From Flectobacillus sp. (GTDB lineage Bacteria; Bacteroidota; Bacteroidia; Cytophagales; Spirosomataceae), in contig JARXAV010000253.1 of the NCBI GenBank assembly GCA_029865665.1, positions 1 through 11,610 of the forward strand: a stretch of DNA of 11,610 nt. The letters are read 5' to 3'. Shown here one piece after another: positions 1-5,261 of the stretch. The notes beneath the pieces are model-generated. The model ran no database searches. It saw only the letters and a list, made by a program, of their open reading frames with translations, and was not told where the DNA came from. Within the stretch, counting starts at the first letter, position 1. Every line of letters starts with the position of its first letter. The position numbers were made by a program, and so were the translations under genes.

Positions 1-1226
1 GCACCTTTCATTACGTTTACCGCATTGATATAGTATTCAGACGCTAAACGAGCTGTTGTTTTGTCTTTCGAGAACGTGAACATACCAACACCTGGGTATA
101 AAATTACCACTGGGTTAGGGTCACGCATGGCAGGAGAGTTATCTCTCTTACACGTGTTGTAATATTCGGTGTACATCTGACGGTACGCTTCAAAAGCAGG
201 TTCTAATTTTGCTTTGATAGCCGCTACGTCTGATAAATCTTCGTTTGGTTCTAATTCAAGAACTAAAGGAGAGATTTTAGTACGTAAGAAGTGGTCAGGA
301 CAAGAAGTTCCTAGTGGAGCTAATTTAGCCAAGTCATTTGAGTTCGTGAATTCTAATACACGAGCATCGTCTGTAAAGTGACCAATCATTTGACGGTAAG
401 AAGAGCAGAATCCACGTAAGATTGGAGCTACTTTAGCCGCTTGTACTTTACGGTCAGCTTCAGGAAGACTTTCGATTTTTTGTCCGCCAAAAACTGGAGC
501 TTTTTTACCGTAGTTATCCTCTAAGTATTGAGCACATTTCTCAATTACTTCTAAGGTATTGATATAACTTTCGTAAGAAGTGTCACCCCATGTAAATAAA
601 CCATGAGAACCCAACATGATGCCTTTCAATTGGATACCACGAGCAGCAGCTTCTTCTAAACACTCACGTAATTGAAGACCCAAGTCGAAACCTGGACGTT
701 GCCAGCCTACCCAGCCAATTTCTCCGTTAAATAATTCTTCTGTAATTTGTTTACCGTCTTTAGCCGCAGCGATAGCGATAGCCGCATCTGGGTGTAAGTG
801 GTCGATATGTTTGAACGGTAAGAAACCGTGAAGAGGCGTGTCGATTGATGGAGCTTTTGAAGCTAAATCATAGATACAGTGATTGAAAAGTTCTACCATT
901 TCATCTTCAAATTCGATGCCACGGTAAACGTTTTCTAGGCTACGTAAACGTTCTAAATAAAGAGCCGCACAACCTGATTTTTTCAATGTTCCGATGTCAC
1001 CACCAGAGCCTTTAATCCACATTACTTCTACATCTTGTCCAGTAAGTGGGTCTTTGTCAGTTATCTTACAAGAAGTGTTACCACCACCGTAATTTGTCAA
1101 ACGTAAGTCTGCTCCTAAAATGTTAGAGCGATAGATAAAAAGAGCTACTTCATCACCAGCTAATTCTGCTGCTTTGGCATCGTCCCAAAGGTAACTTACG
1201 TGTTGAAACTGTGTTGTTGTTGTCAT
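1..1226 (-). CDS. Bifunctional rhamnulose-1-phosphate aldolase / short-chain dehydrogenase, N-terminal part (truncated by the window edge)
   Basis: The gene starts at the ATG at 1224-1226 (protein begins MTTTTQFQHV) and reads open for 408 codons to the window edge. The N-terminal half is a class II aldolase/adducin domain: a glycine-rich stretch at residues 47-53 (GGGNTSC), then IKGSGGD near 71-77, and candidate zinc-binding histidines in HIDHLHPDA (H140, H143, H145), with a later SHGLFTWGD segment. Known full-length members are about 700 residues and carry a C-terminal NAD-dependent Rossmann (SDR) domain that would lie beyond position 1. In the L-rhamnose pathway the aldolase splits rhamnulose-1-phosphate into dihydroxyacetone phosphate and lactaldehyde, and the dehydrogenase oxidises lactaldehyde; both act in the cytoplasm. 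Other rha genes are not visible here. The family name in the literature varies (RhaD/RhaE, RhaEW), so no symbol is given. The aldolase family is clear; sugar specificity follows from the family. Confidence 0.88.
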   Translation of the reverse strand, partial: MTTTTQFQHVSYLWDDAKAAELAGDEVALFIYRSNILGADLRLTNYGGGNTSCKITDKDPLTGQDVEVMWIKGSGGDIGTLKKSGCAALYLERLRSLENVYRGIEFEDEMVELFNHCIYDLASKAPSIDTPLHGFLPFKHIDHLHPDAAIAIAAAKDGKQITEELFNGEIGWVGWQRPGFDLGLQLRECLEEAAARGIQLKGIMLGSHGLFTWGDTSYESYINTLEVIEKCAQYLEDNYGKKAPVFGGQKIESLPEADRKVQAAKVAPILRGFCSSYRQMIGHFTDDARVLEFTNSNDLAKLAPLGTSCPDHFLRTKISPLVLELEPNEDLSDVAAIKAKLEPAFEAYRQMYTEYYNTCKRDNSPAMRDPNPVVILYPGVGMFTFSKDKTTARLASEYYINAVNVMKG

Positions 1227-1270
1227 GGTCTCAATTAAATTGTATTGAAAATTAAATAGTATTCCTGTCA

Positions 1271-1310
1271 CAAAAGTATAATAGGTTTTATACCTAACTG
1301 TCCTATACCT
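1271..1310 (-). promoter_or_regulatory. Promoter and candidate operator of the rhamnose aldolase/dehydrogenase gene
   Basis: On the minus strand, TACTTTTG (1278 down to 1271) matches the Bacteroidota -7 box TAnnTTTG and would give a leader of roughly 40 nt. No TTG lies at the usual -33 distance. Instead there are two direct AGGTATA copies (plus-strand 1289-1295 and 1304-1310, 15 bp apart) and a perfect inverted repeat TAGGT-N5-ACCTA at 1282-1296 directly upstream of the -7 box. A promoter without a -33 element but with repeats there suggests control by a regulator, plausibly a rhamnose-responsive one. That role is inference. Confidence 0.5.
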
Positions 1311-1410
1311 TCACGGAATCAGTCTATATTTTTCAGTAAATTAAAAATAAAAGAAGAAAAAAGAAGATTTTAGTAAGAATGGATGGCAATTAAGACCATG
1401 AAAAATGAAA

Positions 1411-1438
1411 ATAGCCCACCTTTTACAAGATGAGCTAT
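1411..1438 (-). terminator. Hairpin terminator after the glycosyltransferase-like gene
   Basis: On the minus strand a 12-bp stem (two G-U pairs, otherwise Watson-Crick) with a GTAA tetraloop lies about 30 nt after the stop codon at 1468-1470. It is followed by TTTTC and then a run of T. This is the form of an intrinsic terminator. Confidence 0.75.
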
Positions 1439-1467
1439 CAAAAAGCTATAGGAAGTAACCAGCGTTA

Positions 1468-2439
1468 CTATAAACGATTAATTGTGTCAATGATGGTTTT
1501 TGCGATAGACTTGATTCCTTTTTCAATCACATTTAACTCTTTAGGAGCAGGCACATAACGCCCATAAGCAGGAATGATGGAGATAAACTCACTTGCCTTT
1601 TCCGCTAATAAATCTTGTTGATACTGCTTTACGAAGAGTTTCAAGACAGGAAAGTTTTTTAGACTCGCACTTTTCCAATAAATGGATAAACGTTCTGGTT
1701 TTTGGAATGAATAGCCTTTGAAGTTAAAAAAAACCATTTTCTTCTGTCCATTTATCCAATATGTTCCGTCTTTATATGTTATGTTTTTCTCAGACAAATT
1801 CCAGAAAGCTACATTATAAGCAGGTTCAAAATCAATGCTCACTTTATCGTAAAAAAGAGGGACAAAATTGAGACATAGTTGGTCTGATCCCATCCCTTTT
1901 TCGTAGTCTAAATAGCCATATTTCAAAATATGTGTTTGCCACCATGCCAAAAAAGCAAAAGTCGTCTCACTGCGTTTTATGCCAATAAAGCCACTCGAAT
2001 AAAGTCCTTCGTTCAGAAACTGCATCTCGTTACACTCTCGTTTGAGGTCAATAGCCGCACTGATGTTAGGAGTGAGGAGGATATTTGCTTGCTCTAGTTT
2101 ACCGAAAACTTCGCTTAAGGAATCCGTTACCAATATCCAGGGGTCAATACAAATGAATTTTTCTACGGTCGGATTTTCCTTGAAAAAATAAGAAGCGAAA
2201 GCAGGTTTACAGGCAGCCACCAATTCAGTACAGGTGAACTGCTCTTTCATTTGTGCAAAAAAAGGAGAGGCTATCTCTTTAATAGATACTACTCTGAAAG
2301 CACTGGAAAAAGAAGTAGGTAGCACGTCCACCAATCCAATAACAAACTCATAATCAGGGTTTTGTTTTTGAATTGATTTTCCCAAACACTGAGCCTGATG
2401 TAACTGATTAGCACTACAAACGGTAAAAATAAGATTCAT
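1468..2439 (-). CDS. Glycosyltransferase-like protein (GT-A fold) with altered DxD motif
   Basis: A 323-residue protein resembling a Bacteroidota family of predicted nucleotide-sugar glycosyltransferases. Family-like landmarks in order: TELVAACKPAF (71-81); FICIDPWILV (95-104), where related proteins usually read Y-L-D-P-D-I; LYSSGFIGI (146-154); a WW pair (166-167); SDQ (185-187); YNVAFWNL (208-215); and FFNFKGYS (237-244), where relatives usually have FFHFSG. The second Asp of the metal-binding DxD is therefore Trp (D99-P100-W101), confirmed in the DNA as GAC CCC TGG, and the usual His is Asn238 or Asn239. It has no signal peptide or membrane segment, so it is probably cytoplasmic. It may modify a surface polysaccharide, but no sugar-biosynthesis genes flank it. 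It is transcribed alone and no clear promoter box lies next to its start; the repeat mosaic lies upstream. It may be catalytically altered. The sugar donor is unknown. Confidence 0.7.
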   Translation of the reverse strand: MNLIFTVCSANQLHQAQCLGKSIQKQNPDYEFVIGLVDVLPTSFSSAFRVVSIKEIASPFFAQMKEQFTCTELVAACKPAFASYFFKENPTVEKFICIDPWILVTDSLSEVFGKLEQANILLTPNISAAIDLKRECNEMQFLNEGLYSSGFIGIKRSETTFAFLAWWQTHILKYGYLDYEKGMGSDQLCLNFVPLFYDKVSIDFEPAYNVAFWNLSEKNITYKDGTYWINGQKKMVFFNFKGYSFQKPERLSIYWKSASLKNFPVLKLFVKQYQQDLLAEKASEFISIIPAYGRYVPAPKELNVIEKGIKSIAKTIIDTINRL

Positions 2440-2526
2440 TTTTGAGCGAATTAGGGTAGCGGTTTTTAATTAATGCGTAATGATGAATGTGTAATGCTTA
2501 ATGAGTGTTGGACGAATACTTGCAAC

Positions 2527-2547
2527 TGCCAAATTTTATTTGGATAA
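2527..2547 (+). repeat. 21-bp direct repeat, copy 1
   Basis: The sequence TGCCAAATTTTATTTGG followed by ATAA is identical to 2719-2739. Its core ATTTTATTTGG recurs in inverted form (CCAAATAAAAT) at 2808-2818, at the left edge of the second 113-bp block. Confidence 0.85.
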
Positions 2548-2583
2548 GGAGCAATGAATGAAGCAATTTATTTGTATTGAACG

Positions 2584-2696
2584 AAATAAAATACAAGCAA
2601 AAATTGAATCGACCAAACGTTTTTCAATCCTTCGTACAGCCCTAATGCTTAATGATGAATTAACTTTGTCCAGCCTTCATTAAGCATTACACATTA
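2584..2696 (+). repeat. 113-bp direct repeat, copy 1
   Basis: This block is identical to 2809-2921 at all but two positions (C/T in GAATcGACC and A/G in CAaTCC), with an offset of 225 bp. It contains a perfect 13-bp inverted repeat, TAATGCTTAATGA (2643-2655) against TCATTAAGCATTA (2677-2689), with a 21-nt loop. The near identity suggests a recent duplication or conversion. Confidence 0.92.
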
Positions 2697-2714
2697 GGAC
2701 TGTACGAAGGATTG
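2625..2714. repeat. Long palindrome (90 bp) in repeat copy 1
   Basis: CAATCCTTCGTACAG (2625-2639) is exactly complementary to CTGTACGAAGGATTG (2700-2714), and the pairing continues inward through the 13-bp TAATGCTTAATGA arms. The right arm carries an additional 7-nt TGTAATG-like unit. RNA from this stretch would fold into one long hairpin with a 21-nt loop. Copy 2 keeps the inner arms but lacks the outer right arm. Confidence 0.85.
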
Positions 2715-2718
2715 TTAT

Positions 2719-2739
2719 TGCCAAATTTTATTTGGATAA
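2719..2739 (+). repeat. 21-bp direct repeat, copy 2
   Basis: Identical to 2527-2547, at a 192-bp offset. The shorter offset compared with the 113-bp blocks (225 bp) shows that the two units differ by an insertion or deletion between their left and right parts. Confidence 0.85.
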
Positions 2740-2808
2740 TGAGATGCTAATAAAGCCACAAATCTACTTTTTTAGCACGAATTAAGCACTTCAATAAAAT
2801 GCCTAACC

Positions 2809-2921
2809 AAATAAAATACAAGCAAAAATTGAATTGACCAAACGTTTTTCAGTCCTTCGTACAGCCCTAATGCTTAATGATGAATTAACTTTGTCCAGCC
2901 TTCATTAAGCATTACACATTA
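2809..2921 (+). repeat. 113-bp direct repeat, copy 2
   Basis: Second copy of the block at 2584-2696, with 111 of 113 bases equal. The inner inverted repeat is at 2868-2880 and 2902-2914. It lies just past the YciH stop codon, so a transcript reading through from that gene would carry this hairpin in its 3' tail. Confidence 0.92.
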
Positions 2922-2936
2922 AACATTCATCATTAA

Positions 2937-3278
2937 TTAGCCTACTTTTTTAGCTTTATAACCTTGTGCAGTGAGCCAAGTAACTACTTTTTCTCTAAAA
3001 TCTCCTTGCAGTATGATTTCTCCGTCTTTCACAGAGCCACCACAGCCACATAGGTTTTTAAGTTTCTTTCCCAAGGTTTCTAAGTCATCCTGAGTACCTA
3101 CAAAACCAGTGATAAGGCTTACTTGCTTACCAGCACGAGCTTTTTTATCTAAGGAAACTTTTAGATTTTGTTGTTGAGGTGGAAGCGTAGCGATTTCCTC
3201 TTCTGTTCCAAAATCAAATTCAAAGGTGGGGTCTGTTGAAAACACGACACCCACGGGTATTTTTTTATTTTTAGCCAT
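2937..3278 (-). CDS. yciH: YciH/SUI1 (eIF1-like) translation factor family protein
   Basis: A 113-residue protein with a charged, probably flexible N-terminus (1-48) and a SUI1/eIF1 domain (about 49-113). The domain shows the family signature KKLKNLCGCGGSVKDGEI (71-88) followed by ILQGD (89-93), including the conserved CGCGG turn. In bacteria this family is thought to bind the 30S subunit and affect initiation fidelity or stress translation; it is not essential in E. coli. Its ATG (3276-3278) overlaps the stop codon of the lipid kinase gene in the sequence ATGGCTAA, an 8-nt overlap that suggests translational coupling. There is no terminator of standard form after it; the repeat mosaic begins at its stop codon. 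Family assignment is strong; the role in this organism is inferred. Confidence 0.92.
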   Translation of the reverse strand: MAKNKKIPVGVVFSTDPTFEFDFGTEEEIATLPPQQQNLKVSLDKKARAGKQVSLITGFVGTQDDLETLGKKLKNLCGCGGSVKDGEIILQGDFREKVVTWLTAQGYKAKKVG

Positions 3279-4137
3279 TTCCGATAACCTTTAAAGATTT
3301 TGGTTCTAAACGAACGGTAATATGGTTAGATTTCAATTGCATTGGTTCTCCATCAAAATGAATCAGTAGTGGTTTTTCGGAGGTCAAAGAAAACAAGGTA
3401 CTCGTATCCATTTCGATATACCGTGAATTAGGTAATGTACCTCTGAATAAACGCACCCCAATAATTGGAGCTGCTCCAAATGGAAAAGGTTTCAAAATGA
3501 CCAAATCAATCAAACCGTCATCTGTTTTAGAGGACGGACTAATCATGGCATTATTACCATATTGCGTAGCGTTCGCAAAAGTAATAGAAAAGGCTGTTTT
3601 TGAAAACTCTCTTCCTCGATAGCCAATCGTATAGGTTTCGGGCTGATAGGTTCTAAAGGATTTCAACGCCATTTTTGCGTAGGTCTTTAAACCTCTTGCT
3701 CCTTGTGCTGCGAATTGGTGAGCCACATACGCATCAAAGCCCACTCCTGCGGTACAGAAGAACGGAATATCATTCATAAAACAGGCATCTATCGTTGTCG
3801 ATTTACCTGTAATTGCAAATTGGATGGCTTTTTCTATTTTCAGCGGAATATCAAGGTGTCTTGCTAATCCGTTACCAGAACCAATAGGCACGATTCCTAA
3901 GGCCGTAGCAGAGCCAACCAAGCCTCTAGCGACTTCGTTTACGGTTCCATCGCCACCAACGGCTACAACTCGATCAATACCTTCTTCGATTGCTTGTTTA
4001 GCAATGACGGTTCCATGGCCTGCATATTCTGTTAAAAAGAGCTTGCTTTGAGGATAGTTGCTGATGAGCTGGGTTATTTTATTTTTTTGTGCGGGCGTAG
4101 TTGTTCCCGACTTTGGATTCATCACAAACCAAATCAT
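3271..4137 (-). CDS. Diacylglycerol kinase-family lipid kinase (YegS/DgkB type)
   Basis: A 288-residue ATP-dependent lipid kinase of usual family length. The nucleotide-binding loop GGDGTVNEV is at 61-69, preceded by NPKSG at 7-11. GSGNGLARHL (86-95) is the second catalytic-domain signature. DDGLIDLVI (206-214) and HFDGEP (260-265) mark the C-terminal beta-sandwich domain. Family members phosphorylate diacylglycerol, phosphatidylglycerol, undecaprenol or sphingoid bases at the inner membrane surface, and the sequence alone does not decide between them. An SPT-family gene 1.1 kb away makes a sphingoid or ceramide-like substrate worth considering (inference). It follows the 36-residue membrane peptide by 30 bp with no promoter between them, and overlaps the YciH gene downstream. 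Confidence 0.92.
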   Translation of the reverse strand: MIWFVMNPKSGTTTPAQKNKITQLISNYPQSKLFLTEYAGHGTVIAKQAIEEGIDRVVAVGGDGTVNEVARGLVGSATALGIVPIGSGNGLARHLDIPLKIEKAIQFAITGKSTTIDACFMNDIPFFCTAGVGFDAYVAHQFAAQGARGLKTYAKMALKSFRTYQPETYTIGYRGREFSKTAFSITFANATQYGNNAMISPSSKTDDGLIDLVILKPFPFGAAPIIGVRLFRGTLPNSRYIEMDTSTLFSLTSEKPLLIHFDGEPMQLKSNHITVRLEPKSLKVIGNG

Positions 4138-4148
4138 ACCGAGGGTAA

Positions 4149-4165
4149 CTCAATGTAATATTGAG
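4149..4165 (-). other. Short hairpin just upstream of the lipid kinase start
   Basis: CTCAAT (4149-4154) and ATTGAG (4160-4165) form a 6-bp stem with a 5-nt loop in the 30-bp gap between the membrane peptide and the lipid kinase. No T-run follows, so it is not a terminator. It could influence lipid kinase translation or processing of the operon transcript, but its shortness allows chance. Confidence 0.3.
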
Positions 4166-4167
4166 AG

Positions 4168-4278
4168 TTAATAGAAAAAAACAAATAAAATTATTACAAC
4201 GATAATGAATGATAAATACATAATTCCATCCACTAAGTAATAGTCTTTGTATTTTTCAATAAATTCTTTAAATTTCAT
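4168..4278 (-). CDS. Small single-pass membrane peptide (36 aa), leading the lipid kinase-YciH operon
   Basis: The ATG at 4276-4278 gives 36 residues: a charged amphipathic N-terminus (MKFKEFIEKYKDYYLVDG) and a hydrophobic segment from about residue 19 to the end, rich in I, V, L and F. A -7 box TAGTTTTG lies 42-49 bases upstream of the start codon, giving a leader of about 35 nt. The open frame extends upstream to 4440, but that part would run through the promoter and into the divergent gene's start, so the internal ATG is preferred. The stop codon is 30 bp from the lipid kinase start. I do not recognise the family. It may be a membrane-anchored partner of the kinase or an independent small protein; a chance hydrophobic frame in AT-rich DNA cannot be excluded. 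Confidence 0.5.
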   Translation of the reverse strand: MKFKEFIEKYKDYYLVDGIMYLSFIIVVIILFVFFY

Positions 4279-4319
4279 AAAAAAGAAGTTTCGGTATCGA
4301 AATAATACCAATCGTATAT

Positions 4320-4327
4320 CAAAACTA
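4320..4327 (-). promoter_or_regulatory. -7 box for the small peptide-lipid kinase-YciH operon
   Basis: TAGTTTTG on the minus strand matches TAnnTTTG exactly. I find no TTG at the expected -33 distance. Position relative to the 4278 start supports that start. Confidence 0.5.
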
Positions 4328-4364
4328 CGTAAAAAATATGCTAAGATAAAATCTAAGTCTATAT

Positions 4365-4372
4365 TACCTTTG
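4365..4372 (+). promoter_or_regulatory. -7 box for the MaoC-like gene
   Basis: TACCTTTG matches TAnnTTTG and lies 34 bases upstream of the ATG at 4407, implying a leader of about 28 nt. No clear -33 TTG is present. It diverges from the minus-strand box at 4320-4327, so the two start sites share a regulatory stretch of about 70 bp. Confidence 0.55.
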
Positions 4373-4406
4373 TGATACAGATACATATTAAAATAATTTA
4401 GAGAAC

Positions 4407-4811
4407 ATGATTGAACTAGGTACCACACATCAACACACATTTTCTTTTACTCAAGAAGATGTGAATCTTTTTGCAAAAGTATCAGGCGATAATAATCCCT
4501 TACACTTGGATGCTGAATTTGCGGCAACTACGCAATTTAAACGTCCAATTATTCACGGAGCTTTAGCTTCAAGTGTGTTTTCGAGAGTAATGGGAACGGA
4601 GTTCCCTGGCTATGGGAGTGTTTACTTAAAGCAAACCGCTGAATTTAAACGTCCAATGTTTGTGGATACGGTTTACAATGCTGTTTTTAAGGTAATTACT
4701 ATCAATGCGGATAAACACATTGCAGAAATTTCATGTGAAATTATGGATGCAGAAACTGGGAAGAAAACGACTGAGGGCGTTGCGACCGTAATGAACAAGG
4801 AGCATTTTTAA
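4407..4811 (+). CDS. MaoC-family (R)-specific enoyl-CoA hydratase
   Basis: A 134-residue single hot-dog domain protein, the usual size of PhaJ-type hydratases. The hydratase signature is at about 21-56: FAKVSGDNNPLHLD, then FKRPIIHGALASS. Asp28 and His33 have the spacing of the catalytic Asp/His pair known from PhaJ (five residues apart). Family members add water across trans-2-enoyl-CoA or related thioesters to give (R)-3-hydroxyacyl-CoA in the cytoplasm, serving beta-oxidation, polyhydroxyalkanoate supply or fatty-acid modification. No PHA synthase is nearby. It is monocistronic, with its own promoter and a strong terminator 25 bases after the stop codon. The exact acyl substrate cannot be told. 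Confidence 0.88.
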   Translation: MIELGTTHQHTFSFTQEDVNLFAKVSGDNNPLHLDAEFAATTQFKRPIIHGALASSVFSRVMGTEFPGYGSVYLKQTAEFKRPMFVDTVYNAVFKVITINADKHIAEISCEIMDAETGKKTTEGVATVMNKEHF

Positions 4812-4835
4812 GGAATTGTTTGGATTAGCATAAAT

Positions 4836-4871
4836 AAAAAGGGTTAGCTATCGTAATAGCTAACCCTTTTT
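4836..4871. terminator. Strong bidirectional terminator between maoC-like and hc1-like genes
   Basis: GGGTTAGCTAT (4841-4851) pairs perfectly with ATAGCTAACCC (4856-4866) around a CGTA loop, and flanking A5 and T6 runs extend the stem. The A-run before and T-run after make it functional on both strands, so it can end both the plus-strand hydratase gene and the minus-strand Hc1-like gene. Confidence 0.9.
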
Positions 4872-4933
4872 TATGGTCGAAAAACGATAGAAGGGATTAA
4901 TTCTAACGTTATTTTCTTTTAAAAAGTAGAGAT

Positions 4934-5113
4934 TTATTTCTCTGCATTTTTAATGTCTTGAACTTCAGTACGAATATCTTGTGCCAAAGTTTTTAACGCT
5001 TGCATTCCACTTCTAACACGAGTGCCAGCAGCTTGATTGCCTTTCTCGTAGAATTTTTCAAAGTCTTCTTCTAATGACAAAATTAAGTCTTTAACTTCTG
5101 AAAATCTGCTCAT
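4934..5113 (-). CDS. Histone H1-like protein of the Hc1 type (59 aa)
   Basis: The ATG at 5111-5113 opens a 59-codon frame (MSRFSEVKDL at the start, VQDIKNAEK at the end). It is highly charged and predicted helical throughout, with the segment YEKGNQAAGTRVRSGMQALK (22-41) resembling the N-terminal core of chlamydial Hc1 (KGNKAAAQRVR). Short proteins of this kind, lacking the Lys-rich DNA-binding tail of Hc1, are annotated as histone H1 in many Bacteroidota. Whether they bind DNA is not established by the sequence. It is a single-gene unit with a candidate promoter 70-100 bases upstream and a shared terminator downstream. The family assignment rests on remembered motif similarity, but codon structure and placement between signals make a real gene likely. 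Confidence 0.85.
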   Translation of the reverse strand: MSRFSEVKDLILSLEEDFEKFYEKGNQAAGTRVRSGMQALKTLAQDIRTEVQDIKNAEK

Positions 5114-5184
5114 TTGTGTAACTGGATTTAGGTTGAAAATAGTTGATAATAGCCTAAATAGCGTCTAAACGCATTTTAACAGTC

Positions 5185-5215
5185 GAAATATAGCTATTTT
5201 CCTATCCCCTACAAA
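5185..5215 (-). promoter_or_regulatory. Candidate promoter of the Hc1-like gene
   Basis: TATATTTC (5192 down to 5185) differs from TAnnTTTG by one base. A TTTG (5215-5212) stands 19 bases upstream, the standard -33 spacing. The implied leader is about 65 nt. Confidence 0.45.
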
Positions 5216-5261
5216 TTGTTTTCAAAAAAAAAGAACGAAATACTACAAAATTGTATCGAAA

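Larger units (their letters stand above)
2467..2940. repeat. Intergenic mosaic of direct and inverted repeats
   Basis: This gap of about 500 bases has no plausible gene. It is built from two degenerate tandem units, each starting with a 21-bp copy around TGCCAAATTTTATTTGG and ending in a shared 113-bp block. The ends are loosely inverted: TTAATTAATG at the left resembles the complement of the right end, and GTGTAATGCTTAATGA (2489-2504) recurs as its exact complement at 2677-2692 and 2902-2917. The right edge reaches the stop codon of the YciH gene (2937-2939). It could be a MITE-like or REP-like element or a remnant of local duplication. No transposase or target-site duplication is evident. 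Confidence 0.8.

Noticed and set aside
2467..2940. CRISPR array
   Set aside because: Only two long copies, irregular spacing, inverted arms and no cas genes; the repeats are 113 bp, not 25-40 bp.
2764..2954. CTACTTTTTTAGC at 2764-2776 as a duplicated end of the YciH gene (2942-2954)
   Set aside because: Only 13 AT-rich bases match and the offset (178 bp) fits neither repeat spacing; chance is sufficient.
3824..4051. Open frame on the plus strand within the lipid kinase gene
   Set aside because: Antisense to a gene with clear catalytic motifs; no family-like sequence of its own.
4279..4440. Longer 90-residue version of the 36-residue membrane peptide
   Set aside because: It would begin inside the divergent MaoC-like gene and cross both promoter boxes; the added part is compositionally unlike a protein domain.
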